Positions 48,668 to 62,205 of a stretch of 64,000 bases of DNA are shown piece after piece. The position numbers and the translations under genes were made by a program. Position 1 is the stretch's first letter. Each line of letters starts with the position of its first letter. A model generated the notes under the pieces. That model did no database searches. It worked only from the letters and a program-made list of their open reading frames with translations, and was not told the origin of the DNA. This stretch comes from Megaleporinus macrocephalus (taxonomy: Eukaryota; Chordata; Actinopteri; Characiformes; Anostomidae), in assembly GCA_021613375.1 (NCBI GenBank), contig CM038727.1, forward strand, positions 4,084,587 to 4,148,586. Reading direction: 5' to 3'.

Positions 48668-48691
48668 TTTTTTTTTTTTTTTTTTTTTTTA
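48668..48691. repeat. Poly(T) run
   Basis: About 24 consecutive T bases. It could be the poly(A) tail of a retrocopy on the - strand, but the adjoining sequence is not recognised. Confidence 0.8.
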
Positions 48692-49254
48692 CCATTTAAA
48701 CTCTCCAAAGACACACAGTTCCCTCAGATGGCCCCCAGGGCGGCATATGAACAGGATCTGTAGCTCTTCAGTGCTGACCCCTCGCAGCTCCTCTCTTCCT
48801 GTGCCTGTGCAATCACTTCCAGACCACTCCTGTTCTTTATCACGCCATCAGAGCCAGTGGTCTGTAAATGGGGTATTAAGTGTGGTTCTCTTGCCTGCTG
48901 AGCTTTTCCCTTCTTTTATTTCCCTACATGTACTTTTACCTTCACTCGTTCATGTGTTAGTTTATTTTACTGTGTGTACAGTGACAGTGGGGACCATCAT
49001 CAATAATCAACTGTGTATTGATCGAATCCTGTGGGAGTGAGTGTGTAGTGAGTCAGAGTGATTTAGATTACGGCAAGATATGTGGGGAGACAAAGTGCAA
49101 AATACAGGAGGTCCTTGGGGGGGGTTTGAGGGGTCTGGGGGGTCTAGGGGGTCTGGGATCTCCCCATTCATTTCTTAGATTCTGGGAATGGCCCAAGGTT
49201 CCAGGAAAAATATACGTATTATTATGTTATTATTAGTGATTCTGAGGTCATTCT

Positions 49255-52200
49255 CACTAATATCCCAACTTATGCTCCTTCCACATTAATACCCCCCCCC
49301 AGCTTATACCCACTCCACACTAATACCCCCCCTCTAATACCCACTCCACACTAATACCCCCAACTAATACCTTCTCCACACTAATACCCCCATCTAATAC
49401 TCACTCCACACTAATACCCCCCATCTAATACTCACTCCACACTAATACCCCCAACTAATACTCACTCCACACTAATACCCCCCATCTAATACTCACTCCA
49501 CATTAATACCTCCAACTAATACTCACTCCACACTAATACCTCCAACTAATACACACTCCACACTAATACTCCCCCAGCGTATACCCACTCCACACTAATA
49601 CTCCCAACTAATACTCATTCCACACTAATACCTCCAACTTATACCCACTCCACACTAATACCTCCAACTTATACCCACTCCACACTAATACTCCCAACTA
49701 ATACTCACTCCACACTAATACCCCCAACTATTACCCTCTCCACAGTAATTCCTCCAACTAATACTCACTCCACACTAATACTCCCCCAGCTTATACCCAC
49801 TCCACACTAATACTCCCAACTAATACTCACTCCACACTAATACTCCCCCAGCTTATACCCACTCCACACTAATACTCCCAACTAATACCCACTCCACACT
49901 AATACTGCCAACTAATACCCACTCCACACTAATACCCCCAACTAATACCTTCTCCACACTAATACCTCCAACTAATACCCTCTCCACACTAATACCTCCA
50001 ACTAATACTCACTCCACACTAATACCCCAAACTATTGCCTTCTCCACACTAATACCTCCATCTAATAGTCACTCCACACTAATACCCTCAACTATTACCC
50101 TCTCCACACTAAAACCCCCAACTATTACTTACTCCACACTAATACCTCCAACTAATACTTACTCCACACTAATACCTCCAACTAATACTTACTCCACACT
50201 AATACCTCCAACTAATACCTTCTCCACACTAATACCCCCAACTATTACCCTCTCCACACTAATACCTCCAACTAATACTCACTCCACACTAATACCCCAA
50301 ACTATTGCCTTCTCCACACTAATACCTCCATCTAATAGTCACTCCACACTAATACCCTCAACTATTACCCTCTCCACACTAAAACCCCCAACTATTACTT
50401 ACTCCACACTAATACCTCCAACTAATACTTACTCCACACTAATACCTCCAACTAATACTTACTCCACACTAATACCTCCAACTAATACCTTCTCCACACT
50501 AATACCCCCAACTATTACCCTCTCCACACTAATACCTCCAACTAATACTCACTCCACACTAATACCTCCAACTAATACTCACTCCACACTAATACCCCCA
50601 ACTATTACCTTCTCCACAGTAATTCCTCCAACTAATACTCACTCCACACTAATACTCCCCCAGCTAATACCCACTCCACACTAATACTCCCAACTAATAC
50701 TCATTCCACACTAATACTCCCCCAGCTTATACCCACTCCACACTAATACTCCCAACTAATACCAACTCCACACTAATACTCCCAGCTAATACCCACTCCA
50801 CACTAATACTCCCAACTAATACTCACTCCACACTAATACCTCCAACTAATACCTTCTCCACACTAATACCCCCAACCATTACCTTCTCCACACTAATACT
50901 TCCCCAGCTTATACCCACTCCACACTAATACTCCCAACTAATACTCACTCCACACTAATACTCCCCCAGCTTATACCCACTCCACACTAATACTCCCAAC
51001 TAATACTCACTCCACACTAATACTCCCCCAGCTTATACCCACTCCACACTAATACCTCCAACTAATACCAACTCCACACTAATACTCCCCCAGCTTATAC
51101 CCACTCCACACTAATACCCCAAACTATTACCTTCTCCACACTAATACCTCCATCTAATACTCACTCCACACTAATACCCCCAACTAATACCTTCTCCACA
51201 CTAATACCCCCAACTAATACCTTCTCCACACTAATACCTCCAACTAATACTCACTCCACACTAATACCCCCAACTATTACCTTCTCCACACTAATACTTC
51301 CCCAGCTTATACTCACTCCACACTAATACTCCCAACTAATACTCACTTACTCCCCAGCTTATACCCACTCCACACTAATACCCCAACTAATACCCTCCAC
51401 ACTAATACTCCCAACTAATACTCACTCCACACTAATACCCCAACTATTACCTTCTCCACACTAATACCCCAGCTATACCCACTCCACACTAATACTCCCA
51501 ACTAATACTCACTCCACACTAATACTCCCAACTATACCCTCCACACTATACTCCACTATACTCACTCCCCACACTAATACTCCCAACTAATACTCACTCC
51601 ACACTAATACTCCCCACTATACCACTCCACACTAATACTCCAACTAATACTCACTCCACACTAATACTCCCAACTAATACTCACTCCACACTAATACCCC
51701 CAACTACTTCTCCACACTAATACTTCCCCACTAACCCACTCCACACTAATACTCCCAACTAATACTCACTCCACACTAATACTCCCCCAGCTTATACCCA
51801 CTCCACACTAATACTCCCAACTAATACTCACTTCCCACTAATACTCCCAACTAATACTCACTCCACACTAATACCCCCAACTATTACCCTCTCCACACTA
51901 ATGCCTCCAACTAATACTCACTCCACACTAATACCCCAAACTATTACCTTCTCCACACTAATACCTCCATCTAATACTCACTCCACACTAATACCCCCAA
52001 CTAATACCTTCTCCACACTAATACCCCCAACTAATACCTTCTCCACACTAATACCTCCAACTAATACTCACTCCACACTAATACCCCCAACTATTACCCT
52101 CTCCACACTAATACCTCCAAGTAATACTCACTCCACACTAATACTCCCAACTAATACTCACTCCACACTTATACCCCCTACTAATACTCACTCCACACTA

Positions 52201-52420
52201 ATACTCCCAACTAATACTCACTCCACACTTATACCCCCAACTAATACTCACTCCACACTAATACCGCCAACTAATACCCACTCCACACTAATACCTCCAA
52301 CTAATACCAACTCCACACTAATACTCCCCCAACTAATACCCACTCCACACTAATACCTCCAACTAATACCCACTCCACACTAATACCCCCATCTAATACC
52401 CACTCCACACTAAAAACCCA
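49255..52420. repeat. 30-bp minisatellite, about 105 copies
   Basis: The unit is CTAATACTCACTCCACACTA, then ATACCCCCAA, 30 bp, with CTCACT/CCTTCT/CCCACT and CTCC/CCCC variants. A block at about 50020-50280 is repeated 270 bp downstream (nine units), including the rare CTATTGCCTTC and CACACTAAAACC variants. Units at about 51340-51740 are irregular, with many small deletions. Confidence 0.96.
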
Positions 52421-52979
52421 TATCGGATGATCTCTAGTCACAATATGAGCATTGCTGTGTGTAAGCCAGTCCAGAACCAGAAGGTCAGTGTTGTTGGCTC
52501 CTGTTTGCTGATGCTTGTGAGGAATCCGGTTTTGTGACTGCTGCACCGTTTAAGGTGTGAGAGGAAGATCTGCACAAGAAGCTGACTTGAGCCTTGTTTG
52601 GAGTGAAGACTAAATTATTCCTTGATTTCTAAATCTGAAGACAGACGAGGAGAAGATTACGAACTGAGGTTGTGTCGTCATTTAGTAGTCACTGGCTTTT
52701 TCTGTTGCGTGTATGAGGAACTGAAGAGGAGTTTCTCTCTGAGAGGAGTGAATGGAGTTTTCCCAAATTGCCTCTGTCGCATCCCGTGATGACCACAAAT
52801 GTTCTGAACCCCATACGACTTTTCCCGTAAACACTTTTCTCTGAAAAGAAATCACTGGATCCTCTGAATTTCAATGTTTGTGTCCAGTGTCTGATGTTTG
52901 TGATAAGTTAAACTTTTTGTGACTGCTGCACCATTTAAGGTGGGACAGGAAGATCAGAAGAAGCAGCTGACTTGAGCCC

Positions 52980-54300
52980 CATAACATTTTTAATTTGGCT
53001 ATGAAAATAACCAGTAACACTTCCTATGGACTCTGTATACACAGTGCTTTATAAATGCATTCATAATGTGATATATAGCTTGAATAACAGCTTATAATGA
53101 CTTACATAATTGCTTATATGTGGCTATAATTAAACATATAACACATTTAAAGTAAGAGTATATGACTGTTATGTAGGGCTGGGCGATATGGGAAAAAATC
53201 TTATCATGATATTTTTTTTCATATCAGCCAATATCGATATATATCACGATATAAATCAAATCACTATTGCCTTTTTACTTTAAGTGCGAAGTGAAGATAT
53301 CAAAATTTAAAAAATAAAAAAAGATAGACAAATATACTATCGAACATTACACAACTGTATCTCAAAGAAAATTAAACACACATATACACACACACAGACA
53401 CTGTGTTGTTAAGCTCTGTCTGCTCTAATGGGGAGTTGTTGGTTTAGTGATTCTGTTTTCAGTAGAAAATAAAGTTTCCTACTCGGGATTTTTGGTTATA
53501 AAGTCAACTTTGCCTCAGCGTCTCACTCAAACTCATACAGTATCTATATTTATCTTTATCGATTACTAAATTACGTCGATTAGCATAACATACGTCGATG
53601 TGTCGTTAAGGTGGCCACGCCCACTGAAAGCATGGATGTATCCAGAGCGCAAGCTGCAGCTACACACAATCTCTCACGAACATCTAAAGTTGTGGGAGTG
53701 TTTCACACAGAAACACAACAGTGTGGTGCTCTGTCAGCTCTGTGGCACTGTGTCAACACAGTGGAGATGATCACAACAGTACAACTGCTATACACCAGAC
53801 CTTGAAGATCAAACACCCCGTAGAGCTTCATCAACACAGCAGCAGGACAGCACCTGTTTACCTGTTTATCTTATCTTATAGATTATTTATAGATTATTAA
53901 CACGTGTAACATGTTTCTTTCAGTAGTAGTTTAACGTTTTCTGTCTCTTATTTTATTCTCTCTGCTCGACTGTGACGCCTGCAGTAACCAGATTACTAGT
54001 ACGTGGGTTAAGCTGCTGCTACATCTACACTCTGTGCTGTGAGCTTCAACCAAACATGAAATATCTGGAACTCTAGTTCAGCCACTTGATTGGATTGGGG
54101 CGGCGCGATTCTCATGGACGGAACTCAATTCTATCGACTTTCTATCGACTACGTCTTATGGTTCTATCGAGGAAACGCTATTTCACAATAATTATAGTTA
54201 TCGTTTTATCACCCAGCCCTACTGTCATGTTAGGTTTCATAATGCATTATAACATCCACTAATTAGAACACTGTAAACACTGAAGATGGTGGTTTATCTC
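52980..54300. mobile_element. Older MITE-like repeat interrupted by a hAT element
   Basis: CAGTAACACTTCCTATGGAC and CTTTATAAATGCATTCATAA at 53010-53060 and TTTCATAATGCATTATAACA at about 54235 look like the two sides of one AT-rich element common in fish. The hAT element at 53174 lies between them. The boundaries are approximate. Confidence 0.45.
53174..54221 (+). mobile_element. hAT element with BED zinc-finger remnant
   Basis: It starts TAGGGCTGGGCGATATGG and ends TATCACCCAGCCCTA, inverted ends of hAT type. It is flanked by CTGTTATG (53166-53173) and CTGTCATG (54222-54229), an 8-bp target duplication with one difference, as hAT elements make. Around 53695-53815 the + strand encodes KLWECFTQKHNSVVLCQLCG in one frame and STTAIHQTLKIKHP in another: a BED zinc finger with its CxxC and final H, split by a frameshift. 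The catalytic domain is absent. Confidence 0.88.
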
Positions 54301-54589
54301 CATATGGTGTAACGGTATGCTCCTTTTTGGGTCCTAGGTAATTGTTCCTACTAGAGATGGAAGAGAATCTCCTTGTCGCAGCACAAAGAATACAAGCAAT
54401 TTCGCTCCAGGGGTTAATTTTAGTCTCAGTTTGTTTTAATATACTCTATAGGTACTAGCTAGTCAAGTACGCTGTACTGCCATGGCATTTGCTTGATGTC
54501 AGTGAAACCATGGCAACCAGCTCAGGTTCAGAAATACCCACAGTGGGCAACGATTTGGGCGCGAAGAGGTGAAAACCTGTCTATAAATG

Positions 54590-55141
54590 TTTGCTGTAAT
54601 AAGACATTTCCATCACCTAATGGTCAAAAGTCGATCCGCACCTCGAGACCTTCGCGCTTCAAGTACTGCTCGGCTTGACCCGCCATCACTCAAGATTCAT
54701 GGAAGACACGCGACAAGACACTTCTTCCACTGGCTGTCTGAACAGCAAACTCTCTCGCGGTCTTCAAACTCAGACTGAAGACCACCGTCTCTTTGTAAAG
54801 CACTTATAAACACTGATCTACTGAAGCATTGGTAGAAACCATAACAGCACTTAACAGCAACAGATCTTCTAGGAACTCTGGATAAGTACTGCACTGATAC
54901 TGTATGTAGTCTTGTATTTGTTCTCTTCTCTGTAGGTGTTCCAGTCTTGCTAGGTATTGCATTGTCTTCTTTCTAGGTATCAGCACTGGCCCTGTGTTTA
55001 TAGCAGTGTTTGAGTATAAGAGTAGTTTGGACTTAAACCAGTTTGGACTAGATAGAGATACTCACACTCTGATTGAACACTAAGCACTTTTGTAAGTCAC
55101 TCTGGATAAGAGCGTCTGCTAAATAATGTAAATGTAAAATG
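54590..55141 (+). mobile_element. L2-like LINE 3' end (or a SINE using its tail)
   Basis: One + frame near 54750-54795 reads SLAVFKLRLKT, typical of the C-terminus of fish L2-like ORF2. The end carries CACTCTGGATAAGAGCGTCT and GCTAAATAATGTAAATGTAA, the well-known 3' tail shared by fish L2-type LINEs and some SINEs. The 5' part (54350-54590) may belong to it. Frames are broken. Confidence 0.75.
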
Positions 55142-55472
55142 TAACTCTCACCAGACCACCCTGCAGCCCATCGCACTCTCATTTAGCTGAGTGATATCAG
55201 CTTGATATGCAGTAGCATTAGCTTATGTTTAGCATGATTAATATTCCGACTTCTTAACAAGCTCGCAATTCAGAAGATTCAGTGCTGTTCAGTGAAAAAG
55301 TTACACAAAACTAAACATACTGCGCTTTTATTCACCACAGGGGGGCGCTAGAGCTGATTTTCTGAAGACCTCATTCATTCTTACATTAGAAAGAAATCTA
55401 GCGTAGACACAGGGTTACGAATATATGCACAACTCGGGTGTCCATCCATACCTGTTGTAGTTTGGAGTGTGT

Positions 55473-55491
55473 GTGTGTATGTGTGTGTGTG
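55473..55491. repeat. Short (TG)n microsatellite
   Basis: A TG run of about nine units with one interruption. Confidence 0.85.
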
Positions 55492-55884
55492 CGCTCTAGA
55501 TGCATTGACAGATATACGGTAATGACCTGCATGTGTACATCCCAATCAGTAACATCACCCGAATGGACCATGTGCGTCAGCAAACAAACTGACGAGCTGA
55601 ACGAGCCAACCTGCTGTCCTCAGCTGTTTGTTATTAGAGCGAGATGAAGGTGAAACACTTTAAATGCTTTTGCACCGTTCGCTGGCAGTACGGCAGGTCC
55701 GGCAGCCGCATCAATGCTGGTGACGTCACTCATGCAGTGAACAGAATCTCACGTGAATTCTGAGCTGTTTTCATTTCCCAGCCAACGTGTCCATGTGGGC
55801 CCCATATGAGTTTTATCTGTGCTGTATGGGTTTTACGTGGGCTTGTAGTGGCTTTTTGATTGGTTATACATGGTGATACAGTTG

Positions 55885-56480
55885 GGTTCTGGCTCTGGGC
55901 CTCAGTTGGATTATAACTATGGACCTCAGTAGGGATACATCTTTGGGTCCCAGTTGGGTTATAACTTTGGGCCTCAGTTGGGATATAACTATAGACCTCA
56001 GTTGGGATATAACTCTGGGCCTCAGTCGGGATATAACTCTGGGCCTCAGTTGGGATATAACTATGGGCCTCAGTTGGGATATAACTATGGGCCTCAGTTG
56101 GGATATAACTCTGGGCCTCAGTTGGGATATAACTATGGGCCTCAGTTGGGTTATAATTATGGGCCTCAGTTGGGTTATAACTATGGGCCTCATTTGGGTT
56201 ATAACTATGGGCCTCAGTCGGGATATAACAATGGGCCTCAGTTGGTTTATAACTTTGGGTCCCAGTTGGGTTATAGCTCTGGGTCCCATTTGGGATATAA
56301 CTGTGGGCCTCAGTTGGGTTATAACTATGGGCCTCAGTTGGGATATATCTCTGGGCCCCAGTTGGGTTATAACTCTGGGCCCCAGTTGGGTTATAACTCT
56401 GGGCCTCAGTTGGGATATAACTTTGGGCCTCAGTTGGGATATAACTTTGCGCCTCAGTTGGGTTAAAACTATGGGCCTCA
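55885..56480. repeat. 24-bp minisatellite, array 1 (about 25 copies)
   Basis: The unit is GGGCCTCAGTTGGGATATAA plus CTAT, 24 bp, with GGGTTATAA and CTTT variants. Open frames on both strands encode eight-residue repeats (GYNYGPQL on +). It follows a stretch (55785-55880) with GTGTCCATGTGGGCCCCATA, which resembles a dispersed fish repeat, so the array may have grown from that element. Confidence 0.95.
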
Positions 56481-57254
56481 GTTGGGTTATAAATTATACA
56501 TAAATTATTATTTTCTTCATCTTTTATAATTAAAATTTTACTGTTAATGGAATCGTTAATAGAAATGTTCCAAATTATTCCGACTTGATCCTCTCCCGGG
56601 AGTACATTGACCGTAAAGAGGTTTTGTCCTCTCTTGTAAAGCTCTTATTATGGAGATGCTTGTTTTCTATTGGACACTGAGGGTGTGAGCGAATGCTTTT
56701 GTTTGAAAGTGTTAACAATACTAATGTACAGCATCAGACTGGGAATACTTGGAATACTTGGGAATATTCAGGGTACGTGTTCTGATCCGTAAGAGGTCCT
56801 CTGTTGTGCGTGCAGTTAACGGATGTATATACATATGCCACGCTGATGTAATGAGGCAGGTGGTGATTATCCACACTCGCTGTTGTACTGAGTTTAACCT
56901 CCCAGTGTAATAAAAGAACTGGGTGTGCTGGTGCTGAGCTGTGTGGAATCTGAACGCAGAGTATTGTCGAGCTTCCTCAGAGCCTTGGTTTCACTGCCGT
57001 TCCTTTGTGATTTCATGTTCTCGTCTTTCAGAGGGATTCAGGTCAGAGTAGGATTGAGCGTTGGCCATTGTGGGCACTTGCCGTGTGATAAAGCTGACCC
57101 AGAGAAGTGGTATTTGATTGGAGGAACGTGTGGAAAGTGGTTCATTTTCCGGTGTGGTGCTGTTAACAGTTTCCAGCCTTGGTTCTGACCTGAGCTTTGA
57201 GCAGTGTGTGTGTGTGTGTGTATGTGTGTATATATTTATGTATGTGTATATATA

Positions 57255-57755
57255 AACTATAGGCCTCAGTTGGGTTATAACTATGGGCCTCAGTTGGGAT
57301 ATAACTTTGGGCCTCAGTTGGAATATAAGTATGGGCCTCAGTTGGGATATAACTTTGGGCCTCAGTTGGGATATAACTATGGGCCTCAGATGGGTTATAA
57401 CTTTGGGCCTCAGTTGGGTTATCACTATGGGCCTCAGTTGGGATATCACTATGGGCCTCAGTTGGGTTATCACTATGGGCCTCAGTTGGGTTATCACTAT
57501 GGGCCTCAGTGGGGTTATAACTATGGGCCTCAGTTGGGTTATCACTGTGGGCCTCAGTTGGGATATAACTTTGGGCCTCAGTTGGGATATAACTTTGGGC
57601 CTCAGTTGGGATATAACTTTGGGCCTCAGTTGGGATATAACTATGGGCCTCAGATGGGTTATAACTTTGGGCCTCAGTTGGGATATAACTATGGGCCTCA
57701 ATTGGGATATAACTATGGGCCTCAGTTGGGATATAACTTTGGGCCTCAGTTGTGG
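57255..57755. repeat. 24-bp minisatellite, array 2 (about 21 copies)
   Basis: It uses the same 24-bp unit as array 1 and lies 775 bp downstream. It has its own variants (ATCACT for ATAACT at 57420-57550). The text after it (GGACCAGTGG-like and ACATGGGCCCCACTTGCAGC) resembles the flank of array 1, suggesting both arose inside copies of one repeat family. Confidence 0.95.
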
Positions 57756-57939
57756 GCACCCTTTGGGTCACTGTCATATGACCCAGTTAGACTACATTTG
57801 TGGTCCCAGCAGGGTTACAGTTATTTCTGTTTTAACTGCGGGGCCAGTGGATAATTGTTCACATGGGCCCCACTTGCAGCCCAGATTATATATACATATA
57901 TATATATAGTATGTATGTGTGTATTAAAACCATCTCCTT

Positions 57940-58450
57940 ATATCTACTCACTCTGTTCCACCGCAGACAAGGTTCTATTAGGGTGGTGGATTGTTCTCAG
58001 CACTGCAGTGACACTGACGTGGTGTTGGTGTGTTAGTGTGTGTTGTGCTGGTGTGAGTGGATCAGACACAGCATTGCTGCTGCTGGAGTGTTTAAACACC
58101 TTAGTGTCACTGCTGGACTGAGAATCGTCCACCAACCAAAACTATCCGGACAGCAGTGTCCTGTGGGCGGCCTCCTGTGTCCACTGATGAAGGACTAGAG
58201 GAACACAAACTGTGCAGCAGCAGATGAGCTACTGTCTCTGACTTTACATCTACAAGGTGGACCAGCAAGTAGTAGGAGTGTCTAATTGAGTGGACACAGT
58301 GGCTGATCCACTCATACTCTGTGGTGGTTCTGTGGGGGTCCTGACCATTGAAGAACAGGGTAACAGAGTATACAAAACAGAGGGACTAAAGTGTGTAGAA
58401 AGTGCTCCTGTACAGTGAGTGTAGATACGAGGAGGTGGTTTTAATGTTGT
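57940..58450. mobile_element. Foldback element, copy 7 (internally deleted)
   Basis: It contains GTGGATTGTTCTCAGCACTG, the centre with CAGATGAGCTACTGTCTCTG, and a diverged right arm ending near 58440. Both outer arms are degraded. Confidence 0.75.
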
Positions 58451-58699
58451 GTTTAGGATTTTTTCTGCCCATCTAAGTGCTGATCGCTCAGTTAACAGTA
58501 ACTGGACACAGAACATTATGGGTGTGTCCCTGTTGTTCCTTCCACCACCCGCTGGAGAATGTTCCAGCATTCAGAGCATAATCCCATGTGTTTCCTCGCA
58601 GCTGTAAACATTCTCCTTTAGGTCCAGGTTCACACAGCAGATGTAAGAAACATAAACATCCCCCTAAACATCCCCCTGTTACTATAGAGAACAGAACAT

Positions 58700-58905
58700 G
58701 TACCAAATTATAATGAAGTGCGGAGATCTGACGGACCACAGACACCACAACACGCGCACGCACACGTGAGCCGTACTGTTTGTGTTTACTGTGTTTTTAA
58801 ACATAGTTAATGGCTCTTTGTGGACATTGTGTTCAGGGAGAGACGTCAGAAAGTCCCGAACTTAAGTTAATGGACCTGTTTACTGTTTACTGGCCCAATA
58901 ATGAC
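58700..58905. repeat. Duplicated leader, left copy
   Basis: GTGAGCCGTACTGTTTGTGT, TTAATGGCTCTTTGTGGACA and GTTTACTGTTTACTGG recur in the same order at 62030-62205, ahead of the second array. The offset is about 3.3 kb. Identity is high but not perfect. Confidence 0.88.
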
Positions 58906-61550
58906 CGAGCACCCATACCAACACTAACATCCACACCAGATCCTATATCAGCACCCATACCAGAGTCTATATCAACACCCATACCAGACCCACAGCAGAG
59001 TCTATATCAACACCCATACCAGAAGCCACATCCGAGTCTAAATCAACACCCATACCAGAACCCACACCAGAGTCTATATCAACACCCATACCAGACCAGC
59101 ACCAGAGTCTATATCAACACCCATACCAGACCCACACCAGAGTCTATATCAACACCCATACCAGACCCACACCAGAGTCTATATCAACACCCATACCAGA
59201 CCCACACCAGAGTCTATATCAACACCCATACCAGACCCACACCAGAGTCTATATCAACACCCATACCAGAACCCACACCAGAGCCTATATCAGCACCCAT
59301 ACCAGAACCCACACCAGAGTCTATATCAACACCCATACCAGACCCACACCAGAGTCTATATCAACACCCGTACCAGACCCACACCAGAGTCTATATCAAC
59401 ACCCATACCAGAAGCCACACCCGAGTCTAAATCAACACCCATACCAGAACCCACACCAGAGTCTATATCAACACCCATACCAGACCCACACCAGAGTCTA
59501 TATCAACACCCATACCAGACCCACACCAGAGTCTATATCAACACCCATACCAGAACCCACACCAGAGCCTATATCAGCACCCATACCAGAACCCACACCA
59601 GAGTCTATATCAACACCCATACCAGACCCACACCAGAGTCTATATCAACACCCATACCAGACCCACACCAGAGTCTATATCAACACCCATACCAGAACCC
59701 ACACCAGAGCCTATATCAGCACCCATACCAGAACCCACACCAGAGTCTATATCAACACCCATACCAGACCCACACCAGAGTCTATATCAACACCCATACC
59801 AGAACCCACATCAGAGTCTATATCAACACCCATACCAGAACCCACACCAGAGCCTGTATCAACACCCATACCAGAGCCACACCAGAGTCTATATCAACAC
59901 CCATACCAGACCAGCACCAGAGTCTATATCAACACCCGTACCAGACCCACACCAGAGTCTATATCAACACCCGTACCAGACCCACACCAGAGTCTATATC
60001 AACACCCGTACCAGAACCCATACCAGAGTCTATATCAACACCCATACCAGAACCCACATCAGAGTCTATATCAACACCCATACCAGAACCCACATCAGAG
60101 TCTATATCAACACCCATACCAGAACCCACACCAGAGTCTATATCAACACCCATACCAGAACCCACACCAGAGTCTATATCAACACCCATACCAGACTCAC
60201 ACCAGAGTCTATATCAACACCCATACCAGACTCACACCAGAGTCTATATCAGCACCCATACCAGACTCACACCAGAGTCTATATCAACACCCACACCAGA
60301 ACCCACACCAGAGTCTATATCAACACCCATACCAGAACCCACACCAGAGTCTATATCAACACCCATACCAGAACCCACACCAGAGTCTATATCAACACCC
60401 ATACCAGACTCACACCAGAGTCTATATCAACACCCATACCAGAACCCACACCAGAGTCTATATCAACACCCATACCAGAACCCACACCAGAGTCTATATC
60501 AACACCCATACCAGAACCCACACCAGAGTCTATATCAACACCCATACCAGACCAGCACCAGAGTCTATATCAACACCCATACCAGACCCACACCAGAGTC
60601 TATATCAACACCCATACCAGACCCACACCAGAGTCTATATCAACACCTATACCAGACCCACACCAGAGTCTATATCAACACCCATACCAGACCCACACCA
60701 GAGTCTATATCAACACCCATACCAGACCCACACCAGAGTCTATATCAACACCCGTACCAGACCCACACCAGAGTCTATATCAACACCCGTACCAGACCCA
60801 CACCAGAGTCTATATCAACACCCATACCAGACCCACACCAGAGTCTATATCAACACCCGTACCAGACCCACACCAGAGTCTATATCAACACCCATACCAG
60901 ACCCACACCAGAGCCTATATCAGCACCCATACCAGAACCCACACCAGAGTCTATATCAACACCCATACCAGACCAGCACCAGAGTCTATATCAACACCCA
61001 TACCAGACCCACACCAGAGCCTATTTCAGCGCCTATATCAGCACCCATACCAGACCCACACCAGAGTCTATATCAGCACCCATACCAGAACCCACACCAG
61101 AGCCTATTTCAGCGCCTATATCAGCACCCATACCAGACCCACACCAGAGCCTATTTCAGCGCCTATATCAGCACCCATACCAGACCCACACCAGAGTCTA
61201 TATCAACACCCGTACCAGACCCACACCAGAGTCTATATCAACACCCATACCAAAGCCTATATCAGCACCCATACCAGAACCCACACCAGAGCCTATTTCA
61301 GCACCCATACCAGAACCCACACCAGAGTCTATATCAACACCCATACCAGAACCCACACCAGAGCCTATTTCAGCGCCTATATCAGCACCCATACCAGACC
61401 CACACCAGAGCCTATATCAGCACCCATACCAGACCCACACCAGAGCCTATATTAGCACCCATACCAGAACCTACAACATCACCCATACCAAAGCTTATAT
61501 TAGAACCCACACCAGCTCCCATGTCAATATTCATACCAGAACCCAAACCA
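58905..61550. repeat. 35/36-bp minisatellite, about 74 copies
   Basis: The unit is AGTCTATATCAACACCCATA plus CCAGACCCACACCAG (35 bp) or CCAGAACCCACACCAG (36 bp). Minor units have CCTATATCAGCACC or CCTATTTCAGCGCC. Blocks of 35-bp and 36-bp units alternate, so open frames are short and shift. Confidence 0.96.
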
Positions 61551-62029
61551 GCAAACAAGAAGTCCGGTCGTAAACTCCTATAATCTCCCTGCTGTGATTC
61601 AGATAAACCCAGCGGACTGAAAGCCAATTAAATCTCCTTTCTTCCTTTTTTCCTTCCTTACTGACTTACTTGCTTACTTCCTAAGACTAACTGAGGGGAA
61701 CTCATGGTCCAGACTACAAAACTAGAACTATACTCAGCGGATTTTGGGTTTGATTCTTCTGAAACAGTATATTTCTTCTTCTGTTTGTTCTCTGTTCACT
61801 GCAGTACAGAGCATTCATTTTTTGGGACGTGGGGCTGAATATGCCCCCTAACGTCCCCCACCAGTTTCAGATTTCTTCATTATTTGCATTACTTTCTGCT
61901 TTAGTCGATATGATCACAGCCCCATATAGTGCTGCTGGCTGATGTTTGCTGAGTCCTCTGCAAATGATTAGCACATATGTTTGCAGATTCTGAGAGTATA
62001 ATTTAACCCTTTCACTGTCCAGCACGGAG

Positions 62030-62205
62030 AACGGAGATCTGACAGAGACCACGACACGCGCCCGTACACGTGAGCCGTACTGTTTGTGTTTATTGTGTTT
62101 TTAAATATATTTAATGGCTCTTTGTGGACATTGTGTTCAGAGAGGGACGTCAGAAAGTCCTGATCATGAGTTAATGGACCTGTTTACTGTTTACTGGACC
62201 AATAA
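62030..62205. repeat. Duplicated leader, right copy
   Basis: Homologous to 58700-58905, with changes such as TTAAATATATTTAATGG for TTAAACATAGTTAATGG. It shows that leader and array were duplicated as one unit. Confidence 0.88.

Noticed and set aside
48525..49040. Processed retrogene next to the poly(T) run
   Set aside because: No recognisable protein on either strand and no target duplication was seen.
57204..57854. Silk- or elastin-like protein with GYNYGPQL repeats
   Set aside because: No signal peptide, splice sites or non-repeat domain. The same unit appears in a second array, and flanks look like a dispersed element.
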